DNA from: Schaalia vaccimaxillae DSM 15804
GTDB taxonomy: Bacteria > Actinomycetota > Actinomycetes > Actinomycetales > Actinomycetaceae
NCBI RefSeq assembly: GCF_000420425.1
Contig: NZ_ATUX01000007.1
Location: 310,001 to 374,000, forward strand
Direction: 5' to 3'
DNA length: 64,000 bases
The notes below the pieces were generated by a model, which had not been told where the DNA came from, did no database searches, and worked only from the letters and a program-made list of their open reading frames with translations. The position numbers were made by a program, and so were the translations under genes. Each line of letters starts with the position of its first letter. The first letter of the stretch is position 1. Shown here piece by piece: positions 55,236 to 63,869 of this stretch.

Positions 55236-56822
55236 GTGTTCGGAAACCTGTCCGATCGTTTAACACAGTCGTTTAAGCAACTTCGCTCACGTGGAGTGCT
55301 GACCGAATCCGACGTCGATCAGTCAATCTCGGAGATTCGCCGAGCCCTCATTGATGCTGACGTCGCATTACCCGTTGTCAGACAGTTCACCACGCAGGTG
55401 CGCGAAAAGGCCTACGGAGCTGCCCGTTCACAGGCACTCAACCCCGGCCAGCAGGTGGTGCGCATCGTTCACGACGAACTCGTCGAGATCCTGGGTGGTC
55501 AAACACGCGAGCTCAATTTCGCCTCCTCTGGGCCTACCGTCTTCATGCTCGCAGGCCTCCAGGGTGCGGGTAAGACCACCCTGGCTGGAAAACTCGGTAA
55601 ATGGCTGCGCGAAGAGGGAAAGACTGTTCTGCTGGTTGCTTCAGACCTTCAGCGCCCGAACGCTGTCCAACAGCTGCAGGTAGTGGGGGAGCGAGCCGGA
55701 GTTAAAGTCTGGGCCCCTGAGCCTGGCAACGGCGTTGGCGATCCGGTGGAGGTTGCGCGCTCAGGCGTGGAGTTTGCACGCCAATCCGGCATCAATGTCG
55801 TCGTCGTTGATACGGCAGGCCGCCTGGGTGTTGACCAGGAGATGATGGACCAAGCCATCGCCATACGCCAGGCCGTCAACCCGCACGAAGTCATGTTTGT
55901 CCTGGACGCCATGGTCGGTCAGGATGCCGTACAGACTTCCACGGCTTTCCGCGATGGCGTCGGCTTCACGGGTGTTGTCCTGTCCAAACTCGATGGCGAC
56001 GCTCGCGGTGGTGCAGCGCTATCGGTGCGCGGAGTGACAGGAGCTCCGATTCTCTTCGCCTCTACAGGCGAAGGGCTTGACGATTTCGAACGCTTCCACG
56101 CCGATCGTATGGCGGGTCGAATCCTCGATATGGGTGACATCCTGACCCTCATCGAGCAGGCAGAAAAGCGCATGGACGCGCAGGAGGCAGAGAAAGTCGC
56201 AGCCAAAGCAATGGCCGGCGAACTCACCCTTGACGATTTCCTGTCGCAACTTCAACAGATCCGCAAGATGGGATCGATGAAGAAGATGCTGGGCATGATT
56301 CCTGGTGCCGCCCAAATCCGTGATCAGATTGAGAACTTTGACGAGCGCGAAGTCAGCCGTGTTGAGGCCATCGTTCGCTCGATGACTCCGGCTGAGCGGG
56401 CTGACGTTTCAATCCTCAATGGATCGCGTCGTTCGCGAATCGCTCGTGGCTCGGGAACGACAGTTAGTGACGTCAACGGTCTCGTCAAACGATTTGAGGC
56501 GGCCCGCGACATGATGGGCCAGATGGGGCAGATGGGTGGGATGCCCGGTATGGGTGCTCTGCCTGGTGCCGGCGGCAAAGCCAAACAGAAAGCGAACGCG
56601 CGTAAGGCTCAGGCAGCCCGTGCGAAGGTGAAAAAGAAAGCTCGCTCGGGTAACCCGGCTAAACGTAAACAGCAAGAACTTGAGGCGCTTCTGCCGCCGG
56701 ATCAGCGATCCTCGTCAGCTCCTTCAGGTTCGGCTTTCGGTGTTCCTCAAGTACAGGAACAGTCGCGTCCGACAATGGACGATTTGCCCGACGATATCAA
56801 GCGGATGCTTTCGGGGAAGTGA
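55236..56822 (+). CDS. ffh: Signal recognition particle protein Ffh
   Basis: This 528-residue GTPase binds signal peptides on the ribosome. The N domain starts MFGNLSDRLTQSFKQLRS. The G domain has GLQGAGKTTLAGKLG, DTAGRLGVDQEM and SKLDGDARGG. The methionine-rich M domain follows (about 310-470), with MGSMKKMLGMIPG and MGQMGQMGGMPGMG. The C-terminal tail is basic (KAQAARAKVKKKARSG) and ends MDDLPDDIKRMLSGK. GTG 55236 has GGGAG upstream. The SRP RNA gene is not in the window. Confidence 0.95.
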   Translation: MFGNLSDRLTQSFKQLRSRGVLTESDVDQSISEIRRALIDADVALPVVRQFTTQVREKAYGAARSQALNPGQQVVRIVHDELVEILGGQTRELNFASSGPTVFMLAGLQGAGKTTLAGKLGKWLREEGKTVLLVASDLQRPNAVQQLQVVGERAGVKVWAPEPGNGVGDPVEVARSGVEFARQSGINVVVVDTAGRLGVDQEMMDQAIAIRQAVNPHEVMFVLDAMVGQDAVQTSTAFRDGVGFTGVVLSKLDGDARGGAALSVRGVTGAPILFASTGEGLDDFERFHADRMAGRILDMGDILTLIEQAEKRMDAQEAEKVAAKAMAGELTLDDFLSQLQQIRKMGSMKKMLGMIPGAAQIRDQIENFDEREVSRVEAIVRSMTPAERADVSILNGSRRSRIARGSGTTVSDVNGLVKRFEAARDMMGQMGQMGGMPGMGALPGAGGKAKQKANARKAQAARAKVKKKARSGNPAKRKQQELEALLPPDQRSSSAPSGSAFGVPQVQEQSRPTMDDLPDDIKRMLSGK

Positions 56823-56824
56823 CG

Positions 56825-57928
56825 ATGATTTTCGCCGGATCCATGCTGTGGGCTCAGGGACCTGACCAAGACTCCCAATGGGTTGACGGTATCTGGAACA
56901 TCGACAGGGGCCAGGTTCGCCGCCTGCAGGCAGATCATGCGAGCGTTACTCCTACTGTGACGGGGTATGCGATTCCGGGGATGGTCGACGTTCATTGTCA
57001 TCTCGGCATTGGTGATGAAGGCCCTGTTGGCCAGGACGAACAACGTCAGCACGCTTTAGATACGTTGCGTTCAGGCGTCTTGGCAATTCGAGATTGTGGG
57101 GTCCCCGTAGATAACTCTTGGATGAAAACGGATGCTCTGGCTCCCATTCTCATCCATTCGGGCAGGCACTTAGCCAGGCCCAAACGCTATCTCCGCGATC
57201 TTCCGATCGAGGCAACGAGCCAGAGAGATCTACCGATTCTGGTGGCCGAGCAGGCCAAGAATTCCGATGGCTGGGTCAAAATTATCGGAGACTGGATCGA
57301 TCGTTCCAACGGCGTGGATTCAGATCTTGATCCACTCTGGGACCGCAAGGTTGTCATTGATGCTGTTGCGGCGGCGCACGACGAGGGCGCGCGAGTAGCG
57401 GTGCACTCGTTTTCTCACCGTGCTATCGACGACCTGCTAGACGCTGGAGTCGATGACATCGAACACGGATCGGGCATGGATGCAGATCAGCTTAATCAAG
57501 CTGTCCGACAAGGGGTGCTCGTTGATCCAACGCTTCTTCAAGTACAGCGTTTCAAGGACTTTGCTGCTCAGGCCGGAGCAAAGTATCCGGTGTACGCAGC
57601 CACCATGCGTCAGATGTACGAACATCGCCGCGAGCACTTTGGATTGTTGGTCGATTCGGGTGTCGAACTCGTTCTGGGCACCGACTCAGGAGGCTTCCAA
57701 CGCCACGGAACGGTGTTCAAAGAGCTGGCGATGTGGCAGGAATGGGGGATGGCGCCCTCCCGTATCGTTGATGTCGCCACCTGGCGGACGCGCCGAGCGA
57801 TGGGACTACCCGCCCTTTACGAAGGAGCAACCGCCGACCTTGTAATCCTCCAAGAGGATCCGCGCCGAGACATTCAGGCCATAGCAGGACCACGAACGGT
57901 CGTCCTATCGGGATGTGTGATCGACTGA
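56825..57928 (+). CDS. Amidohydrolase-family metal-dependent hydrolase
   Basis: This 367-residue TIM-barrel protein has the metal-binding HCHLGIG (about 56-62), a carboxylated-lysine candidate in GWVKIIGDWID, HSFSHRAIDDLLDAG and HGSGMD as later histidines, and the catalytic Asp in LGTDSGGF. The C-terminal segment (MGLPALYEGATADLVILQEDP) is typical of imidazolonepropionase/dihydroorotase-like enzymes. Substrate unknown. ATG 56825 lies two bases after the ffh stop with GGGGAAG upstream. Its last 24 bases overlap the end of the convergent phosphatase gene. Confidence 0.85.
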   Translation: MIFAGSMLWAQGPDQDSQWVDGIWNIDRGQVRRLQADHASVTPTVTGYAIPGMVDVHCHLGIGDEGPVGQDEQRQHALDTLRSGVLAIRDCGVPVDNSWMKTDALAPILIHSGRHLARPKRYLRDLPIEATSQRDLPILVAEQAKNSDGWVKIIGDWIDRSNGVDSDLDPLWDRKVVIDAVAAAHDEGARVAVHSFSHRAIDDLLDAGVDDIEHGSGMDADQLNQAVRQGVLVDPTLLQVQRFKDFAAQAGAKYPVYAATMRQMYEHRREHFGLLVDSGVELVLGTDSGGFQRHGTVFKELAMWQEWGMAPSRIVDVATWRTRRAMGLPALYEGATADLVILQEDPRRDIQAIAGPRTVVLSGCVID

Positions 57929-58845
57929 CGCTAGTGCTTCTTCGAGGACGCGTTGCGCTGTTGTGGCGTCGAAGCCGTTGCCAGAGGCAACCAGGGCACT
58001 GCGCAGGCCGTCGGGCATACCGCTTCCGGTGTCAACGTTGAGCGCCGTCCCTCCTGCGACACGCAAGATATGGATTCCTACCGCAACATCCCACGGCTTG
58101 AATGTCAGTTCCATTGTCGCGCCGAGCCAGCCGGCTGCCACATAGGACAGGTTGAGGGCGTAGGCTCCGAGCCTACGGGTTGATTGGTAGGCGCAAAGCA
58201 ATGCTAAGTCGTGGGAAATTGCAATTTGGGGTTCACCTTCAGATCTTTCCTACTCGGATAGTAGTTATTGAGTACCGCGCGACCCTTGCAATCAAGCCCA
58301 TCGGCTGTCAGAGGGCCACTACCGTCGGGCGTCTCGTACCACGCGTCTTGATCGTCAGCGCAAAAGAGCTCACGCATGAGCGGGGCATATACCACCCCTG
58401 CAACAATGTGCCCGTCGTATTCCGCACCAATCGATGTGTTGATCCAGGGCATTCCCGCAGCGAAGTTAGATGTGCCATCGATCGGATCGACGATCCACCT
58501 CACATGTTCACCTAAGTCTGCAACGATTTCTGCAGTCTGTGACCACTCCTGGTCTGATGGAATCGCTACCGGATCTGGAAGAGAATCACTCGCCCTAAGC
58601 TGACTCAAACCTGCCTCTTCACCTAAAAGCAGGGAGCCTAGGACCGCGTTGCCAAGAATGCCTCTCAGAGCCTGCTCGACAATCCGATCGTGAACTGTCA
58701 CCGAATCATGAAAGTCCGTCTTTGTTTCGAAGGACGTGCCCTTTCGCACGGCATCACGCAAGTACGGCGACACCGAGAGCGCCGCCTGTTGGGCGATAAT
58801 GGTGAGGGTATGAATGATTTCGTGAGTCGGGTGTGCAGCAGTCAT
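57905..58845 (-). pseudogene. Frameshifted inositol-monophosphatase family gene
   Basis: The first part has the metal sites GEEAGLS and WIVDPIDGTSNFAAGMPW (parts DPIDGT and NF). After KVNPKLQFPTT it hits TAG at 58204. The family C-terminus (LCAYQSTRRLGAYALNLSYV, then KPWDVAVGIHILRVAGG with the last metal Asp) continues in the -1 frame. Reading from the CCCCAAA run (about 58226-58232) in that frame gives PQIAISHDLALL, which joins the two parts without gap. One missing base in the run would explain it. Start ATG 58843-58845. The intact enzyme of about 310 residues would dephosphorylate inositol or similar phosphates. Confidence 0.8.
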
Positions 58846-59083
58846 ACGTTCATCGTCCACGAATCTGCGCGAGGGTGCGTGAGGGATACCACGCAGGATT
58901 TTGTCCGCGGAGAGTCGCAAAGATTGGGGATCCTAGTCTTTTCGTGGCACAATCGTGAGCTGTACCCGATCTTTGGAGGACCCTCTCGCCTCCTTTGATC
59001 GTGTCCCGGGTTGACGGTCGACTTGTGTTCCCACCTTGACGACTCGATGCCCACACCGAATCGAAACAGGAGTGACCACAACA

Positions 59084-59566
59084 GTGGCAGTTCGTATCCG
59101 CTTGAAGCGCGTGGGCAAGATCCACGCTCCCGCCTACCGTGTCGTCGTCGTCGATTCACGCAAGAAGCGTGATGGCCGCGTCATCGAAGAGATCGGCATC
59201 TACGACGCACAGCCGAATCCGTCGATCATCAAGATCGATTCAGATCGCGCTCAGTACTGGCTTGGCGTTGGCGCTCAGCCTTCCGACCAGGTGCGTAACC
59301 TGCTCGTGCTGACCGGCGATATCGCCAAGTTCAACGGCAAGGCAGACGCCGTTTCGCGCGTCGAGGTTTCCGAGGCTGACAAGGCCGCCCAGGCTGCAGA
59401 GGCCATCAAGGCTGCAGAATCTGCTGCCGAAAAGGGCAAGGCTGCTGCTTCAGCCAAGAAGGCCGAAGAAGAAGCCGCCAAGAAGGCTGAGGAAGAGGCG
59501 AATGCCGACTCCGCCGAAGAGGCTCCCGCTGAGGAAGCCTCCGAGGAAGCTGGCGAGGAAGCCTGA
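59084..59566 (+). CDS. rpsP: 30S ribosomal protein S16
   Basis: This 160-residue ribosomal protein has the S16 core in its first 80 residues ([24 protein letters not shown], parts [42 protein letters not shown]). About 60 further residues form an Ala/Glu/Lys-rich tail (about 105-160) with likely coiled-coil character, seen in several actinobacteria. GTG 59084 has AGGAG ten bases upstream. First gene of the rpsP-khpA-rimM-trmD-rplS set. Confidence 0.94.
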   Translation: MAVRIRLKRVGKIHAPAYRVVVVDSRKKRDGRVIEEIGIYDAQPNPSIIKIDSDRAQYWLGVGAQPSDQVRNLLVLTGDIAKFNGKADAVSRVEVSEADKAAQAAEAIKAAESAAEKGKAAASAKKAEEEAAKKAEEEANADSAEEAPAEEASEEAGEEA

Positions 59567-59568
59567 GC

Positions 59569-59808
59569 ATGCTCGCAGACGCGTTGGAGCACTTGGTTAG
59601 CGGAATCGTTGACCATCCCGAGGACGTTCAGGTTTCCCCGCGCTCGATGCGCAGGGGACAGCTGCTCGAGGTCCGGGTTAATCCCGAAGATCTCGGCCGT
59701 GTCATCGGACGCAACGGTCGTACCGCCCGTGCGCTGCGCACCGTGATGAGTGCGCTGTCCACACGCGGCCCCGTTCGAGTCGATGTCGTTGACACCGATC
59801 GCGAGTAA
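59569..59808 (+). CDS. khpA: KH-domain RNA-binding protein KhpA
   Basis: This 79-residue protein has the single type II KH domain, with the GXXG loop in VIGRNGRTARALRTVM. Family members bind RNA and influence cell division and translation. It begins two bases after rpsP and ends just before a strong hairpin. Confidence 0.93.
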   Translation: MLADALEHLVSGIVDHPEDVQVSPRSMRRGQLLEVRVNPEDLGRVIGRNGRTARALRTVMSALSTRGPVRVDVVDTDRE

Positions 59809-59821
59809 GGCCTGTCTTAAA

Positions 59822-59859
59822 CGCAAGGAGGGATCCGGTTGTCCGGATCCCTCCTTGCG
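59822..59859 (+). terminator. 17-bp perfect hairpin between khpA and rimM
   Basis: CGCAAGGAGGGATCCGG pairs perfectly with CCGGATCCCTCCTTGCG around TTGT, 13 bp after the khpA stop. No T-run follows, so it may act as an attenuator or RNA-processing stem. The 5' arm contains AAGGAGG. Confidence 0.65.
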
Positions 59860-59904
59860 CATCTGACGCCCACGACCTTCACAAGAACAAGAAAGGCCAC
59901 TGCC

Positions 59905-60426
59905 ATGAAGATGGTTGCCGCACGTATTGGTCCAGCCCACGGGTTACGAGGCGAAGTTATTCTGGATGTGCGTTCCGATGACCCCCAGGTCATTTCGCCA
60001 GGCTCCATCCTCGAACTTGATGACGGAAGCTGCCGCACCTTCACGGTGGAAGCCACTCGCCAACATAAAGATCGAGTACTGGCTTTTTTCGCTGAGATTC
60101 AATCTCGAGAAGAAGCCGAAGAACTACGCGGAGCCGTCCTCGTCGTTGACGCTCACGACGAAGCTGACGCATGGTATCCCCACCAGCTCAAAGGCATGTC
60201 CGCGCGCACCCCTTCGGGATCAGAATTGGGCACTGTTGTCGGCCTACAGCCAGGCGCCGCCCAAGACCTGATTCTCGTGCGCACTGACAACGGTAAGGTC
60301 ATGGTGCCTTTCGTCCACCAAATCGTTCCCGAAGTCAATGTTGAAACTGCAACTATGACAATCGACCCACCGCCAGGTCTTTTCGATGATCAGGCAGTCA
60401 TCGCAGACGGAAAGTCACACGAATAA
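59905..60426 (+). CDS. rimM: Ribosome maturation factor RimM
   Basis: This 173-residue protein helps assemble the 30S head with S19 and 16S rRNA. It has the RimM start VAARIGPAHGLRGEVIL and the PRC-barrel segment DAWYPHQLKGM to VMVPFVHQIVPEVNVETATM (parts MVPFVHQIVPEV). ATG 59905 has GAAAGG upstream. Its stop overlaps trmD by one base (TAATG). Confidence 0.93.
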   Translation: MKMVAARIGPAHGLRGEVILDVRSDDPQVISPGSILELDDGSCRTFTVEATRQHKDRVLAFFAEIQSREEAEELRGAVLVVDAHDEADAWYPHQLKGMSARTPSGSELGTVVGLQPGAAQDLILVRTDNGKVMVPFVHQIVPEVNVETATMTIDPPPGLFDDQAVIADGKSHE

Positions 60427-61769
60427 TGCGTATCGACCTCGTCACGATCTTTCCGGACTATTTCGCCCCCCTCGAGCTGTCCTTGATGGGTAAAGCCAGC
60501 GACCACGGACTCGTCGATGTTAACGTCCACGATCTGCGCAACTGGACCAGCGACCGTCACCGTAGTGTCGATGACACGCCGTATGGCGGAGGGGCTGGGA
60601 TGGTGATGAAGCCGGATGTGTGGGGGCAAGCTCTTGACGAGATCCTGGCAACCCCACTTGTCAGCGATGCTCCTCCACGGCGTGTATTGGCCATCCCCAC
60701 TCCATCTGGGCGGCCTTTGACACAAGAAATTGCACTTGACTTGGCTAGCGCAGATCAGCTGATCGTGGCATGTGGACGATACGAAGGTCCCGACCAAAGG
60801 GTGGCCGACTACTATCACAGCGAGGGCTGCGACGTCCTCGAATATTCCATCGGCGACTATGTTCTTAACGGCGGTGAAGCGGCCGCACTGGTTTTGGTTG
60901 AGGCGGTCGTTCGACTTCTCGATGGCTTCATGGGCAACCCAGACTCAATCGTCGAAGAGTCCTATTCTGACGGGCTGCTTGAATATCCCGCATACACTAA
61001 GCCCCGTTCGTGGCGAGGTTTTGACGTTCCTGATGTTCTGCTCAGCGGCGACCATGAAGCCATCCGATCATGGCGCCTGGAGCAATCCCTGGAACGCACA
61101 GTCTCTCGGCGCCCCGATCTCATTCTTGCCATGACCACCGACCACCTCAATGCCCAGGCCCGACAGTATTTAGCATCTCGAGGATATGCGGCTCAAGCCG
61201 GCCAGCGGGCAGTTGCCTTGGCAATCGAACCCGCACATCCCCAGCAAGCTCAAGCGTTGAGTGCATTGGCCCGCGCAACATTCCCCATGGCTTGCCCAGA
61301 ACATCTCAGCCAAGAAGCGATCGATGCTTTCATGACTGAACAACTCAGCGTGCAAGCCTTCGAGCGCATGCTTGCAGACCCTGACGAATACCGAATCTCG
61401 GTGGCCCAGGCGGGTGGACAACTGGTGGGCTACACGCTGACCCTGCTCAGTGGCGGAGATGGTATCCCTGCAGACATGGTCGAGTCCGGCCGAGTAGGAG
61501 CAGATGCCGCGTATCTTTCCAAGTGCTACGTCGATAGCGCCTGGCAGGGCAGCGGGATCGCTGGAGCACTACTCGAAGCCGCGATCGAGGACATTGAAAT
61601 ACGAGGTCGAAATAGCCAGGTTCTCCTGGGGACCAATGAAGCCAATAAGCGTGCTCAAAAGTTCTACCGCAAGCACGGCTTTATGCGCGTTGGGCGCAGG
61701 GTTTTCAATGTTGGTGGTGTCCCCAATCGTGATGTGATCCTCGTGCGCAAGATCACCCCGAGACAATGA
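60426..61769 (+). CDS. trmD: tRNA (guanine37-N1)-methyltransferase fused to a GNAT acetyltransferase domain
   Basis: Residues 1 to about 250 are TrmD: MRIDLVTIFPDYFAPL, DDTPYGGGAGMVMKPDV, CGRYEGPDQRV, EYSIGDYVLNGGEAAALVL and the C-terminal MTTDHLNAQ region. It makes m1G37 in tRNA. Without any stop the frame continues into a GNAT domain (about 260-447), with YLSKCYVDSAWQGSGIAGALLE as the acetyl-CoA loop (core QGSGIA) and LGTNEANKRAQKFYRKHGF. Most TrmD proteins end near 250 residues, so the 447-residue length is unusual. The acetyl acceptor is unknown. It sits in the conserved rimM-trmD-rplS order. Confidence 0.93.
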   Translation: MRIDLVTIFPDYFAPLELSLMGKASDHGLVDVNVHDLRNWTSDRHRSVDDTPYGGGAGMVMKPDVWGQALDEILATPLVSDAPPRRVLAIPTPSGRPLTQEIALDLASADQLIVACGRYEGPDQRVADYYHSEGCDVLEYSIGDYVLNGGEAAALVLVEAVVRLLDGFMGNPDSIVEESYSDGLLEYPAYTKPRSWRGFDVPDVLLSGDHEAIRSWRLEQSLERTVSRRPDLILAMTTDHLNAQARQYLASRGYAAQAGQRAVALAIEPAHPQQAQALSALARATFPMACPEHLSQEAIDAFMTEQLSVQAFERMLADPDEYRISVAQAGGQLVGYTLTLLSGGDGIPADMVESGRVGADAAYLSKCYVDSAWQGSGIAGALLEAAIEDIEIRGRNSQVLLGTNEANKRAQKFYRKHGFMRVGRRVFNVGGVPNRDVILVRKITPRQ

Positions 61770-61843
61770 GTTCAAGACTCATTCGGCGGTGACCTCAAAC
61801 CGTGAATGTGCGACACTGAAGAGCCGTTTGGATGAGATGCAAC

Positions 61844-61929
61844 CTGCCGCAGGGGGCCATCACCGTCATCCAAGCGAATAGATCACGCAGGCTTGTCCTG
61901 CCGAATCAGACGTAACTGACCTGCGGCAG
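61844..61929 (+). promoter_or_regulatory. Long-range complementary pair in the rplS leader
   Basis: CTGCCGCAGG (61844-61853) and CCTGCGGCAG (61920-61929) are perfect complements 66 bp apart. The second arm ends just before the rplS ribosome site (AAGGAG at 61937). It could fold the leader for L19 autoregulation. No known motif is matched. Confidence 0.35.
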
Positions 61930-61947
61930 AGGCGTCAAGGAGTAACA

Positions 61948-62304
61948 ATGCAGAAGCTGGACGCAGTCGACGCGGCAGCCCTTCGCGAGGACATTCCCTC
62001 GTTCCGTGCCGGTGACACCGTTAAGGTGCACGTCAAGGTTATTGAAGGCAGCCGTTCCCGTATCCAGGTTTTCCAGGGCGTTGTGATCGCCCGCCGCGGA
62101 CATGGCGTGTCTTCCACGTTCACTGTTCGCAAGGTGTCCTTCGGTGTGGGTGTTGAGCGCACCTTCCCGGTTCACGCTCCCACGATCGACCGAGTTGAGG
62201 TCGTGACCAAGGGTGATGTGCGCCGCGCGAAGCTCTACTACCTGCGCGATCGTCACGGCAAGGCCGCGAAGATTAAGGAACACCGTTCGGGAAGCGCGGA
62301 GTGA
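61948..62304 (+). CDS. rplS: 50S ribosomal protein L19
   Basis: This 118-residue ribosomal protein lies at the 30S-50S interface. It shows [45 protein letters not shown] (parts [14 protein letters not shown]) and [20 protein letters not shown] 61948 has AAGGAG six bases upstream. It stands 178 bp after trmD and ends at a terminator. Confidence 0.95.
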   Translation: MQKLDAVDAAALREDIPSFRAGDTVKVHVKVIEGSRSRIQVFQGVVIARRGHGVSSTFTVRKVSFGVGVERTFPVHAPTIDRVEVVTKGDVRRAKLYYLRDRHGKAAKIKEHRSGSAE

Positions 62305-62326
62305 TCCTGCGAGCATGACCGTGTCG

Positions 62327-62353
62327 GGCCCGGCATCCCTGTGGTGCCGGGCC
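62327..62353 (+). terminator. Terminator after rplS
   Basis: GGCCCGGCA / TGCCGGGCC form a perfect 9-bp stem with a nine-base loop, then TAACATTTCTT. It starts 22 bp past the stop. Confidence 0.8.
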
Positions 62354-62389
62354 TAACATTTCTTATAGTGTCAATGTCGGGAGAACAGT

Positions 62390-63160
62390 ATGAGCCAAGA
62401 GCCGTCGGATCGAAACCTTGAGGATACGATCGACCAGGGTCCAGCTCATCTACCGTCCCTGAAAGACCAACGCCGACAGTACGCCGTCCAACGAGCCAAC
62501 CCTTGGATGTGGGTTAAAGAAATTGGTTTGATCCTGGTCGTTGCTCTGGTGATCTCGTCTTTGCTCAGAGCCTTCATCGTCCAAGTGTTTTGGATCCCGT
62601 CACCATCAATGCGAGAAACCCTGGTCGAGGACGATCGCATCGCAGTTTCGCGAATATCAGCTTTCACCGGTGACATTGAACGAGGAGACGTTGTCGTCTT
62701 CCGCGATGAGTTGGGTTGGTTGTCTTCTATCAACTCATCAGGCGGGTCAAATTGGCTCAAAGAAATCGGACAATTTGTCGGCTTTCTACCCGATGACGGT
62801 GAGCAGACACTTGTTAAAAGGGTGATCGGCGTAGGGGGGGACCACGTTGCTTGTGAGGGTTCAGGCAGTCCGATTACCGTGAACGGTGTTGCGATTGATG
62901 AATCTGCGTACTTGGCAAATGGACAGACCGCTTCGGTAGTTGCTTTTGATGTGGAAATTCCTCAGGGCTCGCTGTGGGTAATGGGAGACAATCGCGCCAA
63001 TTCAGCCGATTCGCGTTATCACATGGGGGAGGGTGAGACTCCTTTCGTGGCCCAGTCTGCCGTTGTTGGAAAGGTTTGGGCGGTGATCTGGCCGCAGTCG
63101 CGGTGGAGTTCCGAAATTGAGCATCGCCACGCATTTTCCGCCGTTAGTGGCAAGTCATGA
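62390..63160 (+). CDS. lepB: Signal peptidase I
   Basis: This 256-residue membrane serine protease removes signal peptides from exported proteins. One N-terminal helix (IGLILVVALVISSLLRAFIV) precedes box B with the catalytic serine (WIPSPSMRETL, about residue 70). The catalytic lysine is in TLVKRVIGVGGD (about 145), and the box E motif is WVMGDNRANSADSR. It overlaps rnhB by four bases (ATGA). Confidence 0.93.
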   Translation: MSQEPSDRNLEDTIDQGPAHLPSLKDQRRQYAVQRANPWMWVKEIGLILVVALVISSLLRAFIVQVFWIPSPSMRETLVEDDRIAVSRISAFTGDIERGDVVVFRDELGWLSSINSSGGSNWLKEIGQFVGFLPDDGEQTLVKRVIGVGGDHVACEGSGSPITVNGVAIDESAYLANGQTASVVAFDVEIPQGSLWVMGDNRANSADSRYHMGEGETPFVAQSAVVGKVWAVIWPQSRWSSEIEHRHAFSAVSGKS

Positions 63161-63849
63161 AAACTGCCGGGCGTGAAGTGGAACTGGCCCTTGCTGCCAC
63201 CCACGGCATCGTGGCGGGAATGGACGAGGTCGGTCGTGGTGCACTCGCTGGCCCAGTCGCTGTCGGAGTCGCGCTAGTCGATGCTGCTGACAGGCCAGTA
63301 CCTGCAGGATTGACGGATTCGAAGTCGATGACGGCTCACAGACGGGCCGCTATGGTTCCCTTGGCGAGCGAATGGGCGATTGATAGTGCCGTCGGTTTGG
63401 CTTCGCCGGCCGAGATTGATCGTTGGGGAATTATTGTGGGGCTGCGCTTGGCTGGGATGAGGGCATTGGAGCAGGTGATCTCCAGGGGACACATGCCTGG
63501 AATTGTTTTGCTCGACGGCTCACACGATTGGTTGAGCACTCCTGAAGATCTGATGAGCGCCGTAGAAGAAGGGCCGCGGTTGCCGCAGATTCCCAGGATT
63601 GAGGTGGTCACCCGTGTCAAGGCTGATCTCGACTGTGCCGTCGTTTCAGCGGCCTCGGTCCTCGCTAAGGAGCACCGTGATGGACTTATGGCTCGGCTCG
63701 AAGATCCTGGCTACGGTTGGGCGAAGAACAAGGGATATTCGGCCCCCGCGCATATTGCGGGGCTTGAAAAGCTTGGGGCTTGCGACCAACATCGTCGCAG
63801 TTGGAACCTGCCGCTTCGTATTGGCGTGCCACGGGCGCTGGACGAATAG
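63157..63849 (+). CDS. rnhB: Ribonuclease HII
   Basis: This 230-residue nuclease cuts the RNA strand at ribonucleotides in DNA. The catalytic acids are in GIVAGMDEVGRGALAGPVAV (parts MDEVGRGALAGPV) and LLDGSHDWL. KADLDCAVVSAASVLAKEHRD closes the site. The usual length. ATG overlaps the lepB stop. Confidence 0.94.
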   Translation: MKTAGREVELALAATHGIVAGMDEVGRGALAGPVAVGVALVDAADRPVPAGLTDSKSMTAHRRAAMVPLASEWAIDSAVGLASPAEIDRWGIIVGLRLAGMRALEQVISRGHMPGIVLLDGSHDWLSTPEDLMSAVEEGPRLPQIPRIEVVTRVKADLDCAVVSAASVLAKEHRDGLMARLEDPGYGWAKNKGYSAPAHIAGLEKLGACDQHRRSWNLPLRIGVPRALDE

Positions 63850-63869
63850 TCATGGGGGATGATGATCCA

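Noticed and set aside
57905-58201. 98-residue open frame as an independent gene
   Set aside because: It holds the C-terminal IMPase motif (WDVAVG) and continues upstream in frame through PQIAISHDLALL into the IMPase gene. It has no start of its own with a ribosome site.
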